From NCBI GenBank assembly GCA_022615215.1, contig JAKEHD010000172.1, positions 1-25,101 on the forward strand: a stretch of DNA of 25,101 nt. The letters are read 5' to 3'. The notes beneath the pieces were generated by a model. The model saw nothing but the letters and a program-made list of their open reading frames with translations, was not told the origin of the DNA and ran no database searches. Shown here one piece after another: positions 13,284 to 19,941 of this stretch (the first letter of the stretch is position 1; every line of letters begins with the position of its first letter). This DNA comes from Blastocatellia bacterium (lineage in GTDB: Bacteria > Acidobacteriota > Blastocatellia > UBA7656). Position numbers and translations under genes: made by a program.

Positions 13284-15713
13284 TCATTTGAAGCTAATGC
13301 TCAGTTTGCCGCTGAAGCTGCGCGGGCCGCCCGTGTTCGTGCCCGTAAAGAGGCTCCCGAAGGTTATCAGATAAAATCTGTCGGTCAGGTTCTGAATGTT
13401 GAATTGGGCCGATAGTTGCGCGCGGTCGTTTATGTCAACCTCTTTGCCTACGGAAAAATTCAGGACCGTGCGAGGCTTTACGAAACCGCGTTCGAGATTC
13501 ACACGGTCCAGTATCTTCGCGGGAAAGCGCCGCTCGAAATCCTCGCGCGATACGTCATCTTCGAGTTCGACCGAATAGCCGCTGTCGTGACGGCCACCGA
13601 GAGCCAGCCACACTCTCGCAGGCGCGTATTCATAGCGCCCTTCGAATACTACTGTGTTTCGCTGATCCTCTTCGTTCTTCACACGGCGTCCCGCTTGCTC
13701 GCGTAACTCAAGCGCCTCGCCGAGAAATAATCCTCCCGTGACAGGAGCTTCGCCGAAGATGTTGAAATTCGTGTAGCTTATGAAACCCGAAAACCCTCTG
13801 ACGGGCGCGAAATCCAGACGGCTCTCGACGCCCTTCGAGCGGCTGCGCGCAAGAGTGGCCGGAAAGACTATTTCGGTTTCAAGGAAGTTGATCAACTCGG
13901 CCACGTTCTTCAAGCGGCGATAATAGAAATCCGCGTCCAGCCTTATGAACCCGGTCAACTGCTGCTGAAACCCAACGTCCACCTGCCACGAACGAGTGAT
14001 GGGCACGGGCGCACCCCTGACCCCGACGGTCGCCTCGCCTCCCTCATCCGTATCATCACCATCGCCGGGGCTGAAGAGGCGTGTCTTCTCGGATGAAGAG
14101 AGCAGCAGGTTTTCGAGCGCAGGCGTCTCGATGAGGCGATCAAAGGATGCGCGCAATACGGTCTTCGTCTTTTCAATGTGATAAGCCGCGCCGAGTCGCG
14201 GGCTGACGAAATTTCCATCAACCAGAAAATGATAACTGTCGAACCTGAGACCGAGACTGAGAGTCAAATCGCTCGTCGCATTGAAATGGTCCTGCGCGTA
14301 AGCGGACCCTTCCCATCCGGTGCGTTGTTCGTTGAAGAAAAAAGGCCGCGCAAGTGTGAACTCGCGGGTCTCTTCCGTGAGGTCGGGCACCCTTTCTTCG
14401 AGGGCGTCGAGGTCGGTCACTGCGAATGTGAAGGATTCGGTCGCGGGGAATCGAATCGTCTCGATGCCCGTCTTTACGGTGTGGCGTCCGGCCTGATATG
14501 TGAGCGAGCCTATCGCGCCGAAATTCGCATGATGGCGCGACTGCTCGGTAAATACGGGAGTGGCAAGCGCGGCGCTGCCGAGACTCGCCGAATTGTAGCG
14601 ATGGAATGCGGCGACGTAGCTCACCATCTTTTCAGAAAAGATGCGCTGCCAGGAAAGCGATTGCATGTTATCGTGCAAGCGCCGCGACTGGTCCTGCCCT
14701 GCGAGTTGCTGATCCGGGGTGTTGGGCACATCGAGCCGCGCGACATTCGTGAACAGACTCAATCGGAAGAGGTCTTTTTCGTTCGGCGCGTAGTCGATCT
14801 TGAAGAAGCTCTTGAACGCGGAGCCGTGATTGTGAAGGTTCGCTATCGAAGGCGGATCGAGGAAGCGATCCGTGAGAGAGCCTGCGGCGCTCGCCAGATA
14901 GCCGAGATTGCCTCGGCGGCCCGCCACGTCGAACGAGCCTTCGAGAGTGGAAAAGCTGCCGCCCGAAATAGTCGCGCTGCCCGTGTCGGGCGTTTCAAGC
15001 CCCGAACGCGAATTCACGGCGATCACTCCGGCGAGCTTGTTGCCGTATTCGGCGGGGATGTTGGCCGTAGTCACCTCGACCGAACGGAAATTGCGCGGGT
15101 CGGGCGCGCTCGCGAACGTGTAGGCTATGGTGTCTGTGACGGGTATGCCGTCTATTGAGTATTGGACCTGATACTCTATGCCGCGAGCGTGAAGGCGACC
15201 GTTTGCATTGAGCGTCCATCCGGGCGCGGTGGCGACTATCTCTTCGGTAATGCGGCTCGGTTGAGAGGTCGGGAATCGCAGGATGCGATTGCGGTCTACG
15301 ACTACGCTCGGCCCGGTCTTTTCCGGGTCTATCAAATCGGTCGCGGCCTGCACTTCGACTTGCTGGCGGACGGGCGCGACCTCAAGTTGAATGTTCAACT
15401 GTTGAGGCAGATTCGAATTCACAGTCACTTCGCGAGTCGCAAGGTCGAAGCCCGGTGATTCAACGGTGAGCCGGTAACGATTGAAGGGCACGTCGAGGAA
15501 TTGATAAGCGCCCTGCGCACTCGTCTGTACCATTTGCGAGTAATCGCTGATCGAATTGGTCAGGCGCACTGTTGCGTCCGAGACCGCCGCGCCCGCCTGG
15601 TCAGTTACCGCGCCGCGAATCATGCCTGCGTTCGACTGCGCGAGAACAGGCGCATTTAGAGCGACTGATGCAAATGTAAGAGCGCATAGTAGTGCGAGCA
15701 GTCTTTCAAGCAT
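13284..15713 (-). CDS. TonB-dependent receptor with carboxypeptidase-regulatory-like domain
   Basis: Outer-membrane active-transport receptor of 809 residues; the substrate is not identifiable. Signal peptide at 1-25 (LLALLCALTFASVALNAPVLA), then a carboxypeptidase-regulatory-like beta-sandwich at about 30-110 (GMIRGAVTDQAGAAVSDATV), a plug region at about 130-240 (including YSIDGIPVTDTIAYTF and IPAEYGNKLAGVIAVNSRSG), and a beta-barrel to the end (FDSYHFLVDGNFVSPRLGAA; QFNIQNLTDRFYLITF). The last residues RSFSGKLSISFK carry the near-terminal Phe of outer-membrane proteins. ATG at 15713 has no strong ribosome site. Such receptors are common in Acidobacteriota for glycan or peptide uptake. Downstream lies yajQ; upstream is the hairpin-rich spacer. 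Confidence 0.93.
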   Translation of the reverse strand: MLERLLALLCALTFASVALNAPVLAQSNAGMIRGAVTDQAGAAVSDATVRLTNSISDYSQMVQTSAQGAYQFLDVPFNRYRLTVESPGFDLATREVTVNSNLPQQLNIQLEVAPVRQQVEVQAATDLIDPEKTGPSVVVDRNRILRFPTSQPSRITEEIVATAPGWTLNANGRLHARGIEYQVQYSIDGIPVTDTIAYTFASAPDPRNFRSVEVTTANIPAEYGNKLAGVIAVNSRSGLETPDTGSATISGGSFSTLEGSFDVAGRRGNLGYLASAAGSLTDRFLDPPSIANLHNHGSAFKSFFKIDYAPNEKDLFRLSLFTNVARLDVPNTPDQQLAGQDQSRRLHDNMQSLSWQRIFSEKMVSYVAAFHRYNSASLGSAALATPVFTEQSRHHANFGAIGSLTYQAGRHTVKTGIETIRFPATESFTFAVTDLDALEERVPDLTEETREFTLARPFFFNEQRTGWEGSAYAQDHFNATSDLTLSLGLRFDSYHFLVDGNFVSPRLGAAYHIEKTKTVLRASFDRLIETPALENLLLSSSEKTRLFSPGDGDDTDEGGEATVGVRGAPVPITRSWQVDVGFQQQLTGFIRLDADFYYRRLKNVAELINFLETEIVFPATLARSRSKGVESRLDFAPVRGFSGFISYTNFNIFGEAPVTGGLFLGEALELREQAGRRVKNEEDQRNTVVFEGRYEYAPARVWLALGGRHDSGYSVELEDDVSREDFERRFPAKILDRVNLERGFVKPRTVLNFSVGKEVDINDRAQLSAQFNIQNLTDRFYLITFGSLFTGTNTGGPRSFSGKLSISFK

Positions 15714-15768
15714 AGATACTCGACAACGGCAGAGGTCGCCTCACAGTCTGACAGGCGTTCAGCAAGGG

Positions 15769-16001
15769 GCGGCTGTGCCGCTCGGATGTGCGGTCAGGCT
15801 TCGGCCTCACCGTCAAGTCAATCCTCGGGGCTGCGCCCCGAACCGGGGGCGTAGCCCCAAAAAAGTTTAGAGAAGCCTGCCCGGAAGGTCAGAGACCTTC
15901 CGCACATCACTGCGGCAAAGCCGCCTGCAACCCGAGCGCCGGCACCGTTCGGCGCTTCTACGTCCCCTTCCGCACATCACTGCGGCAAAGCCGCCTGCAA
16001 C
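15769..16001. repeat. Hairpin array in the spacer between receptor and Asp-box genes
   Basis: The 343-base spacer 15714-16056 contains no gene but at least eight short hairpins in 233 bases: GCGGC/GCCGC (15769-15781), CGGTCAGGC with a TTCG loop (15791-15812), TCGGGGC/GCCCCGA (15825-15841), GGGGC/GCCCC (15846-15858), GGAAGGTC/GACCTTCC (15883-15901), GCGGC-AAA-GCCGC twice (15912-15924 and 15982-15994) and AGCGCCG/CGGCGCT (15935-15956). Two exact 36-base copies (15896-15931 and 15966-16001) carry the GCGGC hairpin at a period of 70. The hairpins resemble REP-type palindromes. No poly-T end makes any of them a clear terminator. Confidence 0.8.
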
Positions 16002-16056
16002 TTCCTTTATCAACACGATAAACAAATACTCAGGTCGCCCTCGATTAATCGCCATC

Positions 16057-19000
16057 TCAACGATTGCCTTCATCCTTCACAGGCAGGATCACGGCCGGGA
16101 CGTTTTGATCGCGCACCACTTTGTTGAATGCCGGAAGCTCCGTCTTCATTATCTGATCAAGCTTTCGCAACTCGGCGTCGATCTTGCCTGTCAGGTCTTG
16201 ATATACCGCATAAGCCTGATCCGTAGGGGCCGCGTCCGCGCTCGAAACGACTCCCGTAAGCGCGGCCAGTTTGTTGTTCAGGCGAATAGGGTAATTCAGC
16301 GGATCCTGATTGCTCTGGTTCTTGGTCTGATAGAGAGCCTCTTCGACTTCGGTCATCTTCGCGTTGAGCGATTTGGCCGCGTCCGCGATGGGCTTCGACC
16401 CCGGCTGATCTTTGACCCGGCTGACGATCTCTTCGACCTGTTTGCGCACGTCGCGAATTCGGATTATCGCGTTGTGCGTCTCGGAGACCTTGTCGCGTAT
16501 CTTTACGAGCAGGTCGAACTGCTTCGCGAGGTCCGACTGCGAGGCTTCGATGCGCGGGTCCATCTTCACCTCGAAGGTCTGCGTCATCGTCTTATCGCCT
16601 GCGGTCAGTTTGACCTGATAAGCGCCCGGCGCGGCGCGCGGTCCCTGTGTCTGGCCCGCCCATAAGATCATCCCCGGAAAGACCGTCGCATCCGGGTAAC
16701 GGAAGTCCCACACGAAGCGATTCAATCCCGCGTCCGTCGTGACGCGACTCTGTCCGCCTCCGCCAAATCTCCTTCCGCCGCCTCCGCCCTGCGGCGGGCC
16801 GCCCCCTTGCGGACCTCGCGCGCGGCTGCTGAATTTCTCTATGCTCTTGCCCGAAGATTCGAGTATCTCTATCGTGACATCGCCTCTCGGCTTGTCCTTC
16901 AGGTAATAATGGATGACCGCGCCGCCGGGCGGGTTCTGGCCTACGGTCGCGGTGGGTGGAAGGGGGAAGCCGCCGCCGGGCATGCGATATGCGTCTTCGG
17001 GTTTGAAGAGATAAGCTTCGGCCTTTTCTGCATCGGCCATCTGATGCAATACCGTCAGGTCATCGAGCACCCAGAAGCTCCGGCCTTGAGTCGCAACCAC
17101 CAGGTCTTTTTCGCGCTTGTGAACGGCAAGGTCGGTTATGGGCACGACCGGCAGATTGAGTTGCAGCGAGCGCCAGCTTTCGCCGTCGTCGAATGAAACG
17201 TACATGCCGGTCTCCGTTCCCGCATAAAGCAATCCCCGGCGATTCGGGTCTTCGCGTATCACGCGAGTGAAGGCCGTATCCGAGATGCCGTTTGTGATCT
17301 TCTTCCACGTCTTGCCGTAGTCGCTCGTCTTGTAGAGGTAAGGGCGGAAGTCGTCCGACTTGTACATGGTCGCCGCGACATAAGCCGTGCCCGCATCGAA
17401 GGGCGAAGCATCTATCGAGTTGATCTGTATCCATTCGGGCATGTTCGTGGGCGTGACCTTCTCCCAGTTCTTGCCCCCGTCGCGCGTGACATGCACGAGG
17501 CCGTCGTCCGAGCCTGCCCATATCACCCCCTTCTGAACGGGCGATTCCATGACCGTGAATATCGTGCAGTAGTATTCGACGCTCGTGTTGTCTTTGGTGA
17601 TGGAACCGCCCGAAGACCCTTGCTTCGATTTGTCATTTCGCGTGAGGTCAGGGCTTATGGCCTGCCAGCTCTGACCTTCGTTCGTCGATTTGAAGAGGAT
17701 GTTTCCGGCAGTGTATAGAGCGTTCGCGTCGTGCGGCGAGAAGACTATGGGGAAGTTCCACTGGAAGCGGTACTTCATTGCCTCAGCGCCCGCGCCCATA
17801 GGGTTATCGGGCCAGACCGATATGTTGCGCGTCTGGCCTGTGCGGTGATTGTAGCGGGAAATCGATCCGCCGTAGCAGCCCGCAAATACTATGTCTGAGT
17901 TTTTGGGATGAGGGGCTATCCAACCGCTCTCGCATCCGCCGACGCTGTGCCAGTGGCCCGTGTCTATGCCGAAGCTCGTGGTGCGGCTTGCGATCTTGAC
18001 GGTCGAGTTGTCCTGCTGCGCGCCGTAGATGTTATAGGGGAAATCGTTGTCTAAGGCGACGCGATAAAACTGAGCGGTCGGCTGATCCTGTTCGGTCCAA
18101 CTTCTTCCTCCGTCGAAGGAGACGTTCGCGCCGCCATCGTTGCTGTTTATCATGCGCATGGAGTCGTTCGCCGCTATCCACAGGTCATGATTATCGCCGT
18201 GCGGAACGCTTATCGTGCTGTAAGTGCGCCCGCCGTCTATCGATTTGTAGAAGCCAGTGTTGAGGACATAGACGATCTCTGCGTTCTGCGTGTCTGCGTA
18301 TATGCGCGTGTAATACCACGCGCGCTGCCTGAGTCTTCTATCCTGGTTCACGCGCGCCCACGTCTTGCCTGCATCGTCCGAGCGAAAGACCCCGCCCTCA
18401 TCGGCTTCGACTATGGCCCACACGCGGTCGGGGTTTACGGGAGAGACCGCGACGCCGACTTTTCCTATTACCCCTCTCGGCATTCCCTGATTGCGAGTGA
18501 GGTCGTCCCAGGTGTCGCCGCCGTCGGTGGATTTGAGCACGCCGCTTCCAGGCCCGCCGCTCTCCAGGCTGTAAGGCACGCGATACACCTCCCAGAACCC
18601 TGCGTATATGTTATTTGCATTCGACGGGTCGAGCACGAGGTCTACGGTCCCGGCTTTGTTGCTGCGATGAAGGACTTTTTTCCAACTCTTTCCTCCATCG
18701 GTCGAGCGAAAGACGCCGCGCTCTTCGTTCGGGCCGAAGACGTGTCCGAGCGCCGCGACATAGACCATGTCGGGGTTGCGCGGATGAACGCGGATGCGAC
18801 CTATCTGTCGGGTATCGGAAAGGCCCATGTGTTTCCAGGTCTTGCCCGCGTCCGTGGATTTGTATACGCCGTCGCCGTGCGACACGTTGCCGCGAATGGG
18901 CACTTCGCCCATGCCGACGTAGACTATGTTGGGGTCTGATTCGGCGATGCCTATCGCGCCGACTGATCCCGTATTGAAGTAACCGTCCGAGACAGGCTCC

Positions 19001-19266
19001 CAATTGACTCCGGCGTCTGCGGTCTTCCACACGCCGCCGCCCGTCGCGCCGAAGTAGTAGACATTAGGTTGAGAGTTGACGCCCGCGACCGCCGTGACGC
19101 GACCGCCGCGAAAGGGTCCGATCTGTCGCCAGTCAAGCCCCTCTAAAACATCCGGGGCGCTGCTCTGCTGCTGCGCGGCGACAGGGGTTTGAGGCACGGA
19201 AACCAACAAGGCCAGCACTGCAAGCCAGACGGCAGCCTTGCGGCACCGAAATATATCGATTTTCAT
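16057..19266 (-). CDS. Exported VPS10/sortilin-like protein with Asp-box beta-propellers
   Basis: A 1069-residue secreted protein, often annotated as glycosyl hydrolase or VPS10 domain protein; no catalytic activity is demonstrated by the motifs. Signal peptide at about 1-32 (AAVWLAVLALLVSVPQTPVAA). The bulk is at least eleven Asp-box (S/T-x-D-x-G-x-x-W) repeats, such as KTADAGVNW, KSTDAGKTW, RSTDGGKSW, RSDDAGKTW and VTRDGGKNW, the signature of sialidase/sortilin-type propellers. A Gly/Gln/Pro-rich hinge (about residues 815-838) joins them to a helical C-terminal domain. Start ATG 19266 has AAGGAG eight bases upstream; an upstream in-frame ATG at 19290 has no such site. It stands alone between the hairpin array and the structured repeats. 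Likely a surface or periplasmic binding protein. Confidence 0.92.
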   Translation of the reverse strand: MKIDIFRCRKAAVWLAVLALLVSVPQTPVAAQQQSSAPDVLEGLDWRQIGPFRGGRVTAVAGVNSQPNVYYFGATGGGVWKTADAGVNWEPVSDGYFNTGSVGAIGIAESDPNIVYVGMGEVPIRGNVSHGDGVYKSTDAGKTWKHMGLSDTRQIGRIRVHPRNPDMVYVAALGHVFGPNEERGVFRSTDGGKSWKKVLHRSNKAGTVDLVLDPSNANNIYAGFWEVYRVPYSLESGGPGSGVLKSTDGGDTWDDLTRNQGMPRGVIGKVGVAVSPVNPDRVWAIVEADEGGVFRSDDAGKTWARVNQDRRLRQRAWYYTRIYADTQNAEIVYVLNTGFYKSIDGGRTYSTISVPHGDNHDLWIAANDSMRMINSNDGGANVSFDGGRSWTEQDQPTAQFYRVALDNDFPYNIYGAQQDNSTVKIASRTTSFGIDTGHWHSVGGCESGWIAPHPKNSDIVFAGCYGGSISRYNHRTGQTRNISVWPDNPMGAGAEAMKYRFQWNFPIVFSPHDANALYTAGNILFKSTNEGQSWQAISPDLTRNDKSKQGSSGGSITKDNTSVEYYCTIFTVMESPVQKGVIWAGSDDGLVHVTRDGGKNWEKVTPTNMPEWIQINSIDASPFDAGTAYVAATMYKSDDFRPYLYKTSDYGKTWKKITNGISDTAFTRVIREDPNRRGLLYAGTETGMYVSFDDGESWRSLQLNLPVVPITDLAVHKREKDLVVATQGRSFWVLDDLTVLHQMADAEKAEAYLFKPEDAYRMPGGGFPLPPTATVGQNPPGGAVIHYYLKDKPRGDVTIEILESSGKSIEKFSSRARGPQGGGPPQGGGGGRRFGGGGQSRVTTDAGLNRFVWDFRYPDATVFPGMILWAGQTQGPRAAPGAYQVKLTAGDKTMTQTFEVKMDPRIEASQSDLAKQFDLLVKIRDKVSETHNAIIRIRDVRKQVEEIVSRVKDQPGSKPIADAAKSLNAKMTEVEEALYQTKNQSNQDPLNYPIRLNNKLAALTGVVSSADAAPTDQAYAVYQDLTGKIDAELRKLDQIMKTELPAFNKVVRDQNVPAVILPVKDEGNR

Positions 19267-19377
19267 AAGAAGCGCTCCTTTGATTTTCATTAGGGTTTCA
19301 GCGAAGAACCCCCATTCTACCCGTCAGTGTACGGGAGCGCCAGAGTGGTTAGAGGTTTCATCAAGGTGGGAATCCGG

Positions 19378-19506
19378 CCTCTATAGGTGACCCTCTGTGG
19401 CCAACTCATTGAGCTAGGAGGAATTCCATGAAAAACCCTACTCAAGGAGCCGCCACAGGGAGCCATCCATATAGAGGGAAACAAGGCTGTTCTTGATACA
19501 TCTTTG
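19378..19506. repeat. Structured intergenic repeat, copy 1
   Basis: Outer stem CCTCTATA (19378-19385) with TATAGAGG (19470-19477), inner stem CTCTGTGGC (19393-19401) with GCCACAGGG (19452-19460, one G-U pair), a conserved loop CATTGAGCTAGGAGGA (19407-19422) and a shared tail TTGATACATCTTTG (19493-19506). It is the partner of 19781-19921. It may be a non-coding RNA or untranslated structured element; the transcribed strand is not decided. A 22-codon open frame (19428-19496, plus strand) lies within it. Together with copy 2 and the receptor remnant, it fills the 650-base spacer 19291-19941. Confidence 0.7.
19428..19496 (+). other. Possible 22-codon small ORF inside repeat copy 1
   Basis: ATG at 19428 is preceded by AGGAGGA with about six bases between, then runs 22 codons to TGA, crossing the 3' arms of both stems. 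Copy 2 lacks the ATG, so coding is unlikely to be the conserved function of the repeat. Listed because the ribosome site is good. Confidence 0.2.
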
Positions 19507-19639
19507 TGCTGTGAGTAGGTCGATGAATTTCATGTTCTATACGGCCGCAGTATGCCGCTTCCGAATACGGCTTGAAACATCCGCCGCATTGAAAGCAATT
19601 CCATCTCGTCATCAACGCCTGTCCGCAAGCAGCCTTTCT

Positions 19640-19735
19640 CTACTCGGTGATAAGGTGAAAGTTGTCGGTGAAGTTCCGAATGTCGAATTGCCCGGAGAGC
19701 GACACGTGTTCGTTTATGAGCAGGTTCGTGCATAT
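19640..19735 (-). pseudogene. Remnant of a TonB-dependent receptor C-terminus
   Basis: Minus-strand reading gives LLINEHVSLSGQFDIRNFTD and then NFHLI before a stop, which aligns with the first receptor's end (DINDRAQLSAQFNIQNLTDR, FYLI). The DNA also resembles 13367-13450 in the receptor gene at about 70 percent by eye. The frame then ends with ITE and a stop, losing the final strands, and no receptor N-terminus exists upstream. This is a decayed fragment about 30 codons long, lying exactly between the two structured repeat copies, and is evidence that a receptor gene was lost here. Confidence 0.65.
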
Positions 19736-19780
19736 TGGAAAAGCAGCCAAAAGGTTGCAGATTGAGTTTGTCTTATGATT

Positions 19781-19921
19781 CTCTACAGACGACTCTCTGT
19801 GGCTATCATGCATTGAGCTAGGAGGATCAGTCCGCGCATAAAGTGTGCGCCTCAACAGACCGCCACAGAGAGCTATCTATGTAGAGTAAAGCAGAGCCGT
19901 TTTTGATACATCTTTGCTTTA
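19781..19921. repeat. Structured intergenic repeat, copy 2
   Basis: Outer stem CTCTACA (19781-19787) with TGTAGAG (19880-19886), perfect 11-bp inner stem CTCTCTGTGGC (19793-19803) with GCCACAGAGAG (19862-19872), conserved loop CATTGAGCTAGGAGGA (19811-19826), an extra small stem GCGCA/TGCGC in the variable part, and a 3' stem TAAAGCA (19887-19893) with TGCTTTA (19915-19921) that encloses the shared tail TTGATACATCTTTG (19903-19916). Its outer stem has C-G where copy 1 has U-A, a compensatory change. It begins 20 bases beyond the stop of the second receptor gene. Function unknown. Confidence 0.72.
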
Positions 19922-19941
19922 CTGCGCGCCGAGCCCGCGAA

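Noticed and set aside
15846..15865. GGGGC/GCCCC hairpin followed by a six-A run as a terminator
   Set aside because: For a terminator the run would have to be T on the transcribed strand; here A follows on plus, and on minus the T run precedes the hairpin.
15896..16001. CRISPR-like pattern: two exact 36-base repeats separated by 34 bases
   Set aside because: Only two units; the repeat is itself part of a field of GC-rich hairpins, the spacer is a hairpin too (AGCGCCG/CGGCGCT), and there are no cas genes nearby.
19378..19921. Cobalamin or GEMM-type riboswitch
   Set aside because: GCCACAG superficially recalls the cobalamin GCCACTG box, but the other conserved cobalamin segments and the GEMM tetraloop/receptor pattern are missing, and the elements lie 3' of the receptor.
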